A stretch of 64,000 nucleotides of DNA, from NCBI RefSeq assembly GCF_000013665.1, contig NC_007912.1, positions 3,837,501 to 3,901,500 on the forward strand. The letters run 5' to 3'. This document shows positions 1-7,485 of the stretch, piece by piece. The notes under the pieces are model-generated. The model was not told the origin of the DNA. It saw only the letters and a program-made list of their open reading frames with translations, and did not search any database. Within the stretch, counting starts at the first letter, position 1. Every line of letters begins with the position of its first letter. Both the position numbers and the translations under genes were made by a program. Origin of the DNA: Saccharophagus degradans 2-40. Lineage in GTDB: Bacteria; Pseudomonadota; Gammaproteobacteria; Pseudomonadales; Cellvibrionaceae.

Positions 1-219
1 CTCCATTGTTTATGTACTCTGCAAATAGCTGATAAAACTCTTATGGAAAAAGGGTCATAGCTATCATGCATAATTAGAAGCGAAAGAACATAACTTGGCT
101 TTTATTTTGTGACGCGTGATAAAAATGATAATATTTTTAAATTAACGAAATACTGAACAATGTGAGAAAGGGCTTTTTTGGCATTCGCCCACAACAGACA
201 GATTTAAAGGACTTAACGA
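1..219. other. Left-edge intergenic region
   Basis: No gene is visible here. The stretch is AT-rich and ends with the ribosome binding site AAAGGA shortly before the ATG at 220. Any gene ending to the left of the window cannot be judged. Confidence 0.5.
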
Positions 220-528
220 ATGAGATTTATTATTATTTTCATAGCTTCAATATTTTCTGCGGCTGTATATTCAGAGACACTTAATGAGACCCGCACCGTA
301 AAGCGCATATTTGCGGAAGGTACAGCGTCAGGAGGGTTCTATACTAACGAAGGGCTACCGCAATGCCTCTATCATATAATGTACCTTAAGTTGGATACAG
401 ATGCTGGCAAGGCTCAGTTTTCTATGCTGTTAGCAGCTAAAGCTTCAGGTCAAAAAATAGTACGTATTGATTACACCGTTAACCCTAGTAATGGCAAGTG
501 CAATTTAACAGGCTTTCATGTTGAATAG
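220..528 (+). CDS. Small secreted protein, array paralogue 1
   Basis: A 102-aa protein of unknown function and the first of fifteen related small secreted proteins in this region. It begins with a clear signal peptide (hydrophobic core in residues 3-16, cleavage probably after Tyr-Ser near residue 18). The mature part has a central Cys in 'LPQCLY', then the family hallmark 'FSMLLAAKASGQKI', then a late Cys in 'GKCNL'. These three elements recur in most array members, so membership rests on motif order and spacing rather than high identity. It is one of only two members on the plus strand. It has a good AAAGGA ribosome binding site. Export to the periplasm or outside is inferred from the signal peptide, and the function is not known. 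Confidence 0.8.
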   Translation: MRFIIIFIASIFSAAVYSETLNETRTVKRIFAEGTASGGFYTNEGLPQCLYHIMYLKLDTDAGKAQFSMLLAAKASGQKIVRIDYTVNPSNGKCNLTGFHVE

Positions 529-651
529 AATCTAACAAACGCTAACAAGTATCGCCGTCGAAAAGTATCTTGCTTTATGTGCAAATTCGCTGTCAGTTCA
601 TCTCGATAAATCCTGCCAGCGATATGAGTATAATTAAATTCTGCGATGAGC

Positions 652-987
652 TTAGCGTTTAAGAATAACCCCATTCAATATATCACGCCCCCAATCATCA
701 CAGCCTCCAATGCTTGGTAGTACCTGCATACCAGAAGCTTTTGCCATCATCATATTAGATAAAATAAGCTCACCTTTTTTGGTATTGGGATAAATTCGTT
801 TATAACCAGAAGCACTTGAACACCCAGAAGGCGTAAAGTTTTCAGCAAAGGCAACGTAAGCCCGACTGCCATCCGCCTCCCCTTCAATAACTATAAACTC
901 GACAGTTGTGTAAGTTTGCCATGCAGCGCTGCTTATCGAACTAAAGCACATCACCACAAGTATCAACATTAATTTAAATTTGAACAT
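652..987 (-). CDS. Small secreted protein, array paralogue 2
   Basis: A 111-aa protein convergent with the first paralogue. The N-terminus is a signal peptide ending near 'SSISSAA' (about residue 22). The mature chain carries the family features: a beta-rich start, a central Cys in 'PSGCSSASGY', the hallmark 'LSNMMMAKASGMQV', and a late Cys in 'GGCDDWG'. The gene ends with TAA inside the sequence TTAGCGTTT, which is an inverted copy of AAACGCTAA just after the first gene. Function unknown; the gene is probably intact. Confidence 0.78.
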   Translation of the reverse strand: MFKFKLMLILVVMCFSSISSAAWQTYTTVEFIVIEGEADGSRAYVAFAENFTPSGCSSASGYKRIYPNTKKGELILSNMMMAKASGMQVLPSIGGCDDWGRDILNGVILKR

Positions 988-1048
988 ACTCTAACCTATC
1001 ACTTAGCTGTAAATATTATATTTACGCTACTTATTTAGAAACAAACCA

Positions 1049-1402
1049 TTAGTTGGTATGCACCCAACGAAAAGAAGGAAAGTCCATAAAGCACGTCTCT
1101 CCCGCACCACCGAACGTAACTTTTTTATCTTGCGCTTGCGAGGCCAAAAGAAATGCCATTATAGAAGCAGCATTATTATCGTTCATCCCATCCCAGCGTA
1201 TTGAACCGTCATTTCGCGTACAATTAGTTTCAATAGGCCTACCCAAATCGATATATGCGAAGCATACGTTCGTATCTTTATGGCACCCCAGTTTACTAAT
1301 TTTAACAGTGATATTTTCTGCGTAGCTAAGTGACGAAAAAAACATCAAAACAATTACTATAAATTGGTACTTGCTCAAGCTCATATCCCCATAAATATTC
1401 AT
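1049..1402 (-). CDS. Small secreted protein, array paralogue 3
   Basis: A 117-aa protein of the array family. The signal peptide is best read from the internal Met at residue 7 ('MSLSKYQF', start at 1384), which would give a normal exported leader ending at 'LSYA'. The ATG at 1402 adds six polar residues, and its only ribosome binding site candidate is a weak AGAG, so the start is uncertain. The mature part has Cys pairs in 'LGCHKDTNVC', a central Cys in 'TNCTRNDG', the hallmark 'MAFLLASQAQDKKV' and a late Cys in 'GETCFM'. It has more cysteines than most members. Function unknown. Confidence 0.75.
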   Translation of the reverse strand: MNIYGDMSLSKYQFIVIVLMFFSSLSYAENITVKISKLGCHKDTNVCFAYIDLGRPIETNCTRNDGSIRWDGMNDNNAASIMAFLLASQAQDKKVTFGGAGETCFMDFPSFRWVHTN

Positions 1403-1436
1403 TTATCTCTGCTTGCACATCTGCAACCGAAGCGCC

Positions 1437-1769
1437 CTAAAAGATAGTTAGATTATACACCGCATCTTCTGGCGTAACCCAACTGCCTACTGCAAGGCAA
1501 GTTTCTTCTGAAGTGCCCTTACCTGTTGAATCACGGTAGAACATTCTAATTTGGCGATCGGAAGCCTTTGCCATCATCACTAAAGACATTCAAGCCTTAC
1601 ATTTTTCTAAATTTTCTTCATCTTTCAAACTACAAATTGAATGAATTCCGTACCCATTATTAACGTGCAACCTGTCGTCGACTCCTAAATATGCGACCTT
1701 GCCAGTGCAAGAATAATTAGCATGCGCAACAACAGGAACTAACAACAAGCCTATTACAAGTAGTTTCAC
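1437..1769 (-). pseudogene. Array paralogue 4 interrupted by one in-frame TGA
   Basis: Reading from the GTG at 1769 (preceded by AGAGAGG) gives a signal peptide 'KLLVIGLLLVPVVAHA' and a mature start 'NYSCTGKVAYLG'. A TGA at 1592-1590 stops the frame after 'EKCKA'. The same frame then continues without interruption as 'MSLVMMAKASDRQI' and runs to a TAG at 1439-1437. The two halves together align over their length with the paralogue at 17353 ('ESCRAFYSMLLSAQLAGKRL'), with the TGA opposite Phe. This is what the sequence shows. The simplest reading is a recent nonsense mutation. The downstream half begins with ATG, so reinitiation is conceivable, but that product would lack a signal peptide. Starts at 1787 (ATG) or 1796 (TTG) are less well supported by a ribosome binding site. 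Confidence 0.8.
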
Positions 1770-1828
1770 TAAAACCTCTCTCACCATTCTGAACAAAAAA
1801 AAAGTGCTTCACAATTACCCCAATTGCC

Positions 1829-2389
1829 TTAGCCACCACACGTCACGGCTAGTGAATTTCGCCAAAGCTGAACAGCCGCTTCACCATCTGATTTAACTAC
1901 ATTAAAAGGAATACTTGGCAATGCCGTATCTAGCTCATCAAAATCGGCAGGGAAGTTAATTGTAGCTTCTGCATTATTATTTAAAGCTATCGAGAACCAT
2001 GCAACCACAGATTCGGAATCGCCTTTTGAGACCCTGAAGCCATATTTTTCAACAGAAACTGTCTCTAGCTGAGTACTACTTAGCTTAGAATCGAATTTGG
2101 CACACCCCATACCCAACTGACGTTGAAGTAACTGCTCAAAGGTAACACTTGTAGTATTTACGGCTTTTTCAATTTCCTTAGCTATACCTACATCAATCGC
2201 AACACCTATGGCAATACCGGCAGGCCCCATTGAGGACATAAGCATCATGCCCGCGCCTGCGCCTCGGCCTTCGAAGCTTAGGGCTGATGAAGTAGAATTA
2301 ACAATAACTTCATTGTTACGATACGAGTGCTGAGCACAAGAAGTTAATACAACTAAAAAAACAAAACCTAAAGCTCTACATACATTCAT
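1829..2389 (-). CDS. Lipoprotein with glycine-zipper segment
   Basis: A 186-aa protein inside the array but not a member of its family. The N-terminus is a lipoprotein signal peptide with lipobox 'LTSC' (Cys18), so the mature protein should be lipid-anchored in the envelope. Residues about 42-66 are rich in Gly, Ala and Met ('GAGAGMMLMSSMGPAGIAIG'), a glycine-zipper-like stretch that can insert in membranes, followed by a short helical, charged segment. The rest shows no motif I recognise. The start is well supported by AGGAGG five bases before the ATG. It is followed by paralogue 5 on its upstream side, about 50 bp away. Function unknown. Confidence 0.75.
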   Translation of the reverse strand: MNVCRALGFVFLVVLTSCAQHSYRNNEVIVNSTSSALSFEGRGAGAGMMLMSSMGPAGIAIGVAIDVGIAKEIEKAVNTTSVTFEQLLQRQLGMGCAKFDSKLSSTQLETVSVEKYGFRVSKGDSESVVAWFSIALNNNAEATINFPADFDELDTALPSIPFNVVKSDGEAAVQLWRNSLAVTCGG

Positions 2390-2441
2390 AGCATCCTCCT
2401 ACCCAACACATCTAACTATATAGCACTTATCAGCTCACACC

Positions 2442-2768
2442 TTATAGGCTGAGCTTAACGTGCTCCATAACTGGATACCCATGATCATCACAATCAAGCA
2501 CATAATAACTAAGCTCTTTTCCAGCATAACTCGCACTCAGAATCATCGAGTATATTTCTGAAGCCAATTTATTGCTTTTTTTAAGCGCAATTAACGTATC
2601 ATACGTACAATCAGCTGGGTTAATCATTTTCTCAAATCTTACGTAAACAGTACCATCAGTATTATTCTTCGAATGAGGATAGATTAAAGTAATCGCAGTA
2701 GATCCACTCCAGCCGGCGAAACTACTAGTAGCAAATAAAGTTACAAACAGAGCTATCAAATATTTCAT
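2442..2768 (-). CDS. Small secreted protein, array paralogue 5
   Basis: A 108-aa protein with a textbook signal peptide ending 'TSSFA' (about residue 18). The mature chain has the family plan: beta-rich start ('GTVYVRFEKMI'), central Cys in 'NPADCTYDTL', hallmark 'YSMILSASYAGKELSYYV', late Cys in 'LDCDDHGYPV'. The hallmark region and the late Cys resemble those of paralogue 2. Function unknown, apparently intact. Confidence 0.8.
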   Translation of the reverse strand: MKYLIALFVTLFATSSFAGWSGSTAITLIYPHSKNNTDGTVYVRFEKMINPADCTYDTLIALKKSNKLASEIYSMILSASYAGKELSYYVLDCDDHGYPVMEHVKLSL

Positions 2769-2799
2769 AAATTTCCTTTATACCCTTAATAATATTCAA

Positions 2800-3141
2800 C
2801 TAACTTTCTGCAGGATCGAACTGTGTAACCGGACAATAACCAGTATCGCTCGCAGATGTGTGCACTGTTGCGCTCAGCCCCATAGCCCAGGAAGTTATCA
2901 CCAAAGAAATCATCGCAGTGTTATCTTGCTTAATAAACATCCAGTAATACCCGCTCGTTCAATTCTGCGGAACCTCAGGGTCAGAACCGCTCACACCAAT
3001 CCTCATTAACAATCCAGATGACAAGCTTGTAATGTTGACAATCTCCCCAGTGACATAACTTGGCCCAGAGTAAGAGGAGGATAGCGAAGACACCGAAAGA
3101 CAAACCAACATCAACGCAGCACAATAAAAACGTTTAACCAT
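2800..3141 (-). pseudogene. Array paralogue 6 with in-frame TGA at the conserved Cys
   Basis: The ATG at 3141 follows a GGGGG ribosome binding site and starts a signal peptide 'MVKRFYCAALMLVC'. The frame reaches TGA at 2961-2959 after 'PEVPQN' and then continues open as 'TSGYYWMFIKQ', through a hallmark-like 'MISLVITSWAMGLSATV' and a late Cys ('GYCPV'), to TAG at 2802-2800. Aligned with the paralogue at 5471-5794 ('LVPGNCDGGTYGW'), the TGA sits exactly opposite its central Cys. A nonsense change of a TGT or TGC codon is the simplest explanation. A Cys-aligned UGA is also the pattern used to detect selenocysteine, but no support for that is visible here. The hallmark has lost its usual 'AGK', which favours decay. 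Confidence 0.75.
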
Positions 3142-3255
3142 AACAACCCCCTGTTGCTTCATATATAACTTTAAAAGCCATCAGAAAGACTATTTCTGGT
3201 CTTGAAAGATAGCGATATTTGTAACATAAATACGACCGTCAACCGCCAAAGAAAA

Positions 3256-3582
3256 TCACCGAATAACAATATAAGTTGCTTCAAAGTAGTTAATATTTGA
3301 ACCACACTCACCATGAAACATAACCTCCTTTCCCGCCATATGAGCTGCTAACCCGATAGATAACATTTTATCCCTACCTAGCACGCTTTTGGTCACCTGA
3401 ATATAAGTGGGTTCACACGTAATATTATCCCCGCTTTTCACCTCCCACTTACCAGTTGTTATAAAAAACAAAAAATCTGCCGTAGCGCTATAGTTCATTT
3501 GCCGAATCTTAGCCCAGCTTGTTTGGTCTGCATTGACCACATTAGAAAAAACAAGAAACATTATTAAAAACAATATTTTCAT
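3256..3582 (-). CDS. Small secreted protein, array paralogue 7
   Basis: A 108-aa protein when started at the ATG at 3582, which gives the signal peptide 'MKILFLIMFLVFSNVVNA'. An upstream GTG at 3627 would add 15 residues and spoil the leader. The mature part has a central Cys in 'NITCEPTYIQV', the hallmark 'MLSIGLAAHMAGKEV' and a late Cys in 'HGECGSNIN', and ends in beta-type sequence 'ATYIVIR'. It is followed by about 93 bp without a gene before pseudogene 6. Function unknown. Confidence 0.78.
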   Translation of the reverse strand: MKILFLIMFLVFSNVVNADQTSWAKIRQMNYSATADFLFFITTGKWEVKSGDNITCEPTYIQVTKSVLGRDKMLSIGLAAHMAGKEVMFHGECGSNINYFEATYIVIR

Positions 3583-3633
3583 AGAACAAATTAACACTCT
3601 GTTAGTTAACAATAAAATAACATTCACCTAACA

Positions 3634-3954
3634 CTAACTCTTAACCAATTGTACTGAATTAGGTATCAATCTATCAGCTGAAGCCTGCGGACAAGTATCC
3701 GCAGCCCAAAAACGTATTCTCACTTTGTAGCCAGCTAACATAGCGGTTTGAATAAGGGAAAAACGCATTTTCATTGCGTCGTCGCTCGGTAGGCCCAAGC
3801 GATAATCATAACCGTTAACGCGTACAATAGCGTAAGGCTCTTGCCCACCAAACTCACCCATTTTCACAGCTACTGGAACACCGTCGCAATCAGCAGCACT
3901 AAAAGCATTAACAGAAAGTACACAACCCAAAAGCGCTACCACTATTTTCCACAT
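3634..3954 (-). CDS. Small secreted protein, array paralogue 8
   Basis: A 106-aa protein with a signal peptide ending 'NAFSA' (about residue 19). In this member the first Cys lies at the mature N-terminus ('ADCDGVPV') instead of in the middle. The hallmark 'FSLIQTAMLAGYKVRI' has Tyr in place of the usual Gly-Lys pair, and the late Cys is in 'ADTCPQAS'. The Cys shift is shared with the paralogue at 4889 and suggests a subgroup. Function unknown. Confidence 0.78.
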   Translation of the reverse strand: MWKIVVALLGCVLSVNAFSAADCDGVPVAVKMGEFGGQEPYAIVRVNGYDYRLGLPSDDAMKMRFSLIQTAMLAGYKVRIRFWAADTCPQASADRLIPNSVQLVKS

Positions 3955-4043
3955 ATTCTTACCAATGAATTCTCTAAAACAATATCTAAACGAACTAGCT
4001 TTTAAACGTTTCAGCTATACGAACATGTTCAACTAATTAACGA

Positions 4044-4379
4044 TTAAAACTTTCCCCTACAATACTTCACCCAAACCTCGTTACCGCCACAACCACCATC
4101 TACTACACAATCTAAACTTTGCTTTTGTGCTGCAGTGTAAAGCAATAACGAATAAAACTCTTTAAAGTGAGAATGACTCATATTCAGTCTAATATAGCTA
4201 GGTGTAACACCCGCGCACGCCCCGTGATTATCGCCATGCAAGTACAACACTCCTTCCGTACCCTGATGAAAGGACTCTGGCACGCCAACAGAGATCCAAT
4301 CTCCTTTTTTTTGTGCGTCTAGGGCCTTCGCGGTGGAGCTTAGAACCAAAAACGCACATATAAACAACAACTTATTCAT
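4044..4379 (-). CDS. Small secreted protein, array paralogue 9
   Basis: A 111-aa protein started at the ATG at 4379, which follows GAGG at good spacing. An alternative GTG at 4403 is not supported. The signal peptide ends near 'STAKA' (about residue 19). The mature part has a central Cys in 'HGACAGVTP' followed by 'SYIRLNMS', the hallmark 'FYSLLLYTAAQKQSL', and a cysteine-rich end ('LDCVVDGGCGG', 'KYCRGKF'), so it has more Cys than the typical member. Function unknown. Confidence 0.77.
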   Translation of the reverse strand: MNKLLFICAFLVLSSTAKALDAQKKGDWISVGVPESFHQGTEGVLYLHGDNHGACAGVTPSYIRLNMSHSHFKEFYSLLLYTAAQKQSLDCVVDGGCGGNEVWVKYCRGKF

Positions 4380-4451
4380 AAAAACCTCGTCAACACGATT
4401 CACGAAGCACTAGCACCAATTAAGCTGCTAGCGTCATTTATTCAGCACTAC

Positions 4452-4511
4452 TTAAAACCCTTAAAACCCTTAAAACCCTTAAAACCCTTAAAACCCTTAA
4501 AACCCTTAAAA
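4452..4511. repeat. Tandem 9-bp repeat, six copies of TTAAAACCC
   Basis: Six perfect head-to-tail copies of TTAAAACCC occupy 4452-4505, and a partial seventh copy (TTAAAA) overlaps the stop codon of paralogue 10. No sequence change is seen among copies, which points to recent slippage expansion. The repeat lies between paralogues 9 and 10, so copy number could affect only the leader or the downstream end of transcripts, not a protein. Confidence 0.95.
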
Positions 4512-4847
4512 GGTAATGAAAAGCCGATTAATAAAACAGCGCTCGTCTGTAATATCGAAATTAATATCTACTTCTTTACCCATTGCTGCGGCAGCTAAAG
4601 CTACGGACAACATGTTTCTCGCCCCTTCGCTAGTCACATCGTTTTGGCCTACTCGCACATAATGGTACTTACCGGTATTGTCTACTGGGCAAAGTAACGA
4701 ATCCGTGTTGAAGATAAGTACAAAATCCCCATTTGCTAATGGGTATATTGTCTTTATCGTAGACTGGTGCCATTTATTCTCTGCAAAGACATTACCTACA
4801 ACAGAAAACATAAACAGAAATATAACTGCTTGAAAATAATATTTAAT
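4506..4847 (-). CDS. Small secreted protein, array paralogue 10 (start uncertain)
   Basis: A family member of about 113 aa with a signal peptide 'KYYFQAVIFLFMFSVVGNVFA', central Cys in 'LLCPVDNTGKYHYV', hallmark 'MLSVALAAAAMGKEV' and late Cys in 'DERCFINR'. No ATG or GTG lies at the expected start. The longest frame opens with a TTG at 4871 without a ribosome binding site. The place where ATG would be expected (4847-4845) reads ATT, seven bases after a strong GGGAGGA. Either ATT is used as a rare start or the original ATG was lost. The gene ends inside the TTAAAACCC repeat. Confidence 0.65.
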   Translation of the reverse strand: MKYYFQAVIFLFMFSVVGNVFAENKWHQSTIKTIYPLANGDFVLIFNTDSLLCPVDNTGKYHYVRVGQNDVTSEGARNMLSVALAAAAMGKEVDINFDITDERCFINRLFITF

Positions 4848-4888
4848 AACTAAATCCTCCCAAAAACCCAAAAACCCAAAAACTATTA

Positions 4889-5191
4889 TTATGCATCTAA
4901 GCGAAGCATATAAGCTGGCGTTGAGGTTTCATAAGCAGAGCAATCAAACGCCCCCAAAAATCGAATAATTACCGGTTTATCTTGCGCCTGAGCAGCAAGA
5001 GCTAAAGCGAACATTTCTTTAACGCCAGGGTCTTTAGAATTACCAAGAAGATGCCAATTCTGATTCTCTATAAAAATCAGAATATTTCCACCAGCCTCAG
5101 GCTGCAGCCGTTTAACTTTACCTGCAGCGCAATCAACTGCATAAACCTCAAGCGGAAACATCATTAGCACCATCACACACAAAAACTTCAT
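4889..5191 (-). CDS. Small secreted protein, array paralogue 11
   Basis: A 100-aa protein. The ATG at 5191 is preferred over the adjacent TTG because AGGTGA lies just upstream. The signal peptide ends 'PLEVYA', and the mature protein begins 'VDCAAGKVKRL', so its first Cys is N-terminal as in paralogue 8. The hallmark is 'FALALAAQAQDKPVII', and the late Cys is in 'AFDCSAYE'. Function unknown. Confidence 0.78.
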   Translation of the reverse strand: MKFLCVMVLMMFPLEVYAVDCAAGKVKRLQPEAGGNILIFIENQNWHLLGNSKDPGVKEMFALALAAQAQDKPVIIRFLGAFDCSAYETSTPAYMLRLDA

Positions 5192-5470
5192 CAATCACCT
5201 TAACATTTACTTTAGGAATAGGGCTCTTATATTCGTCACTTCATTTCCCCATTAGCAGAACCTTACTAAACTAGTGCCTGTCTCGATTATCAGATCCAAC
5301 TTGATCACAGAAAAATTTGGCACCAGTCTTTATCGTACAGTGCCCGTCTCGATTGCCCTTGGACACTCAACACCCAAACCTAATCAAGATATAAAACGAA
5401 AAAAATCATAAAACAGAAACTAATCAAATCTCTTTAACCAGTGCCTGCCTCGATTACCGAGCGTTTATCT
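5192..5470. other. Intergenic region carrying REP-like repeats
   Basis: No gene is seen. The stretch holds three of the dispersed repeats described separately, at 5273-5290, 5339-5354 and 5440-5456, all on the plus strand. Confidence 0.7.
5273..5456 (+). repeat. Three REP-like repeats, left group
   Basis: Copies of AGTGCCTGTCTCGATTAT lie at 5273-5290 (consensus), 5339-5354 (one change, AGTGCCCG) and 5440-5456 (AGTGCCTGCCTCGATTA). The last one is preceded by TCTTTAACC, a leader also found in the right group. They are irregularly spaced and lie about 0.9-1.1 kb before the RAYT transposase, consistent with repeats that such a transposase mobilises. The link to the transposase is inferred from proximity and shared flanks. 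Confidence 0.8.
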
Positions 5471-5794
5471 CTAATTAAGCCCAGAGGTTATCTGAATATT
5501 AGAGATCTTACAGCTAGTGCCATCATTATTGGTATAAACCGTGACCTTCTTCTTTGAAAGGGCCATAGCGAGCGCAGTAGAGTACAACCACTGCTGCTCT
5601 TGGGTTGAGCCTTTGAACTGGAGCCATCCATAAGTACCGCCATCACAATTACCGGGAACAAGCCTATCGCCTATCCTTATTGCTGGATTTGTTCCAGCCC
5701 CTTTCAAAGAAGTAATTTGGCCACTCACATAATTCTCGCCGGCGCCACAAACAGGCGAGACCATAACAAACAAAAACAGAATATTTTTTAGCAT
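5471..5794 (-). CDS. Small secreted protein, array paralogue 12
   Basis: A 107-aa protein from the ATG at 5794, which has AAAGG at good spacing and opens the signal peptide 'MLKNILFLFVMVSPVCG'. A longer reading to 5842 is less likely. The mature chain begins 'NYVSGQITSLKG', has a central Cys in 'VPGNCDGGTYGW', the hallmark 'YSTALAMALSKKKVTV' and a late Cys in 'GTSCKISNIQI'. It is the closest relative I can see of pseudogene 6 and serves as the reference that places that gene's TGA at a Cys codon. Function unknown. Confidence 0.8.
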   Translation of the reverse strand: MLKNILFLFVMVSPVCGAGENYVSGQITSLKGAGTNPAIRIGDRLVPGNCDGGTYGWLQFKGSTQEQQWLYSTALAMALSKKKVTVYTNNDGTSCKISNIQITSGLN

Positions 5795-5861
5795 ACACGA
5801 GCCTTTTAAATTAAATACAGGTTCAACAATTGCAGATTTCATTGCGCACCATTTATTCTAA

Positions 5862-6209
5862 CTAGTAGGTAAAACTTCCAAAATCCCAAGAATTTTCCCT
5901 AACTGTACATTTATCGATATACGCCATTTCAATGGGCTCACCCGTAGTACGAGCGAGCAGAGCAACAGATACTACTGTTTCAAATAGCGGATGCTCGTGA
6001 GAGATGGCAATTCTTCCCATTCCATCTCCACAAGCGTTAGGCAAGTCCTCCATAAAAATAAAAAACACGCCTTTTTCACTCTCGGTATAAGTGGTAAACG
6101 AAGATGTATGCCCAGATACTCTCGTTACTTTCGCTTTTATGGGAACAAGGTTTCCAGCAAAACACCAATTCGAAAAGCAAGCCAACAACACTAAGAAAAA
6201 CACTTTCAT
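5862..6209 (-). CDS. Small secreted protein, array paralogue 13
   Basis: A 115-aa protein with a signal peptide ending 'SNWCFA' (about residue 18). The mature chain has a beta-rich start, a central Cys in 'LPNACGDGMGRI', a hallmark of the form 'VVSVALLARTTGEPIEM' and a late Cys in 'IDKCTVREN'. It lies divergently from the RAYT transposase, with about 160 bp between them. Function unknown. Confidence 0.78.
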   Translation of the reverse strand: MKVFFLVLLACFSNWCFAGNLVPIKAKVTRVSGHTSSFTTYTESEKGVFFIFMEDLPNACGDGMGRIAISHEHPLFETVVSVALLARTTGEPIEMAYIDKCTVRENSWDFGSFTY

Positions 6210-6370
6210 AACAGTCTTGATTACCTTTAATTTATTATTTACCCGGAATTCAGCTACTCGATAAATAACATTTTTACCAAGCTAGCTACTTTGTATAATT
6301 TACCAACTCGCATTGACAGCCACCGCACACAACTGTATAAAACACTGTATAAGCATGACAGGAGGTCGCT

Positions 6371-7348
6371 ATGCCTAAGCCCCGTAAAATGCAAGTGTGT
6401 TTAGATGCCACACCCTACTACCATTGCACCTCTCGATGTGTGCGCCGCGCTTTTTTGTGCGGGGTAGACAAAATAACTGGCGCCAATTATGAGCATCGTA
6501 GGCAGTGGGTAGAGGAACGTATCCATTTACTTAGCCAAGTATTCTGCATAGATATTTGCGCCTACGCCGTTATGTCTAACCACTTACACATTGTTTTACA
6601 CATCAACGCAGCGAAAGCAGAGCAATTATCCTTTAGTGATATTGCAGACCGCTGGCATGCCATTTACAAGGGCACGCTACTTACTCAAAAATTTGCTGCT
6701 GGCCTACCTTTAAGTAAAGTTGAGTTAGACGCCGTAGCCGAAAAGCTAGAGCAATGGCGCGAGCAACTTACGAGTATTAGCTGGTTTATGCGGGCATTAA
6801 ACGAACCTATTGCGCGACAGGCAAACGCCGAAGACCACTGCACTGGAAGCTTTTGGGAATCGCGCTTTAGTTCGCAAGCGTTATTGGATGAGAAAGCGCT
6901 AGCTGCATGCTTGGCTTATGTAGACTTGAATCCCGTCCGTGCGAAAATGGCCGATACGCCAGAAAACTCCGATTTTACCTCTATAAAACTTCGCGCTGAG
7001 CAATTAAAAGAGAAGAAATCTCAACCTAATTGCCTTTACCCTTTTGTAGGTAACCCGAGGGAACCAATGCCACAAGGTTTACCTTTTAAGCTTAATGACT
7101 ACTTAAATTTAGTTGATTGGACCGGTCGTATTTTACGTAAAAATAAATGCGGCACCATCGACAAAAACTTGCCGCCTATTTTACACCGAATAGGCATAGA
7201 GGCCAACGAATGGCTTACATTAACTGCACAATTCGAGCAGAAAACATCTACTTTTGCGGGCGCGGAAAACAAAATAAGAATAGCGGCCGAATTACTTGGT
7301 TATAAAAAGCCTCCCGGAATCGCTAACGCGAAAGCTTTATTCGCTTAA
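6371..7348 (+). CDS. REP-associated tyrosine transposase (RAYT/Y1 type)
   Basis: A 325-aa single-strand transposase of the IS200/Y1 superfamily. The HUH-type metal site is visible as 'SNHLHIVLHI' (His71 and His73), and 'FWESRF' (161-166) and 'AYVDLNPVRA' (probable catalytic Tyr183) are hallmarks of the RAYT group. It is about twice as long as short IS200 enzymes, with a helical insertion between the two motifs and a C-terminal extension. The start follows a perfect AGGAGGT. Its flanks hold at least ten copies of an 18-bp repeat that is absent elsewhere in the window as far as I can see, the arrangement expected for a RAYT and its REP sequences. RAYTs are usually single-copy and domesticated, with roles in REP spread. 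It is one of only two kinds of gene inside the array that is not a secreted paralogue. Confidence 0.88.
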   Translation: MPKPRKMQVCLDATPYYHCTSRCVRRAFLCGVDKITGANYEHRRQWVEERIHLLSQVFCIDICAYAVMSNHLHIVLHINAAKAEQLSFSDIADRWHAIYKGTLLTQKFAAGLPLSKVELDAVAEKLEQWREQLTSISWFMRALNEPIARQANAEDHCTGSFWESRFSSQALLDEKALAACLAYVDLNPVRAKMADTPENSDFTSIKLRAEQLKEKKSQPNCLYPFVGNPREPMPQGLPFKLNDYLNLVDWTGRILRKNKCGTIDKNLPPILHRIGIEANEWLTLTAQFEQKTSTFAGAENKIRIAAELLGYKKPPGIANAKALFA

Positions 7349-7485
7349 ACACAGCTACAACTACTTTCTTTCGATCTCCTTGAGGCTCCCGCTCGCCTTA
7401 AATCTGGCTAAACAGCCAGTATTCAGGGGTATTGGACATTCAAAATCTAAACTTAACAAAAAGATAAAACTAACGAAAATTAAAA

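Noticed and set aside
528-662. An integron attC-like pair (AAACGCTAA ... TTAGCGTTT) and the small-gene array as an integron cassette array
   Set aside because: The pair lies at the 3' ends of two convergent genes, the second core site does not match attC rules, other gaps lack similar sites, and no integrase is seen.
1053-1325. A 90-aa plus-strand protein in the array
   Set aside because: It is the antisense shadow of paralogue 3.
2959-2961. A proven selenocysteine codon
   Set aside because: The TGA aligns with Cys, but no selenocysteine genes or convincing SECIS hairpin can be seen in the window, and a sister gene has a TGA at a Phe position, which favours ordinary nonsense mutations.
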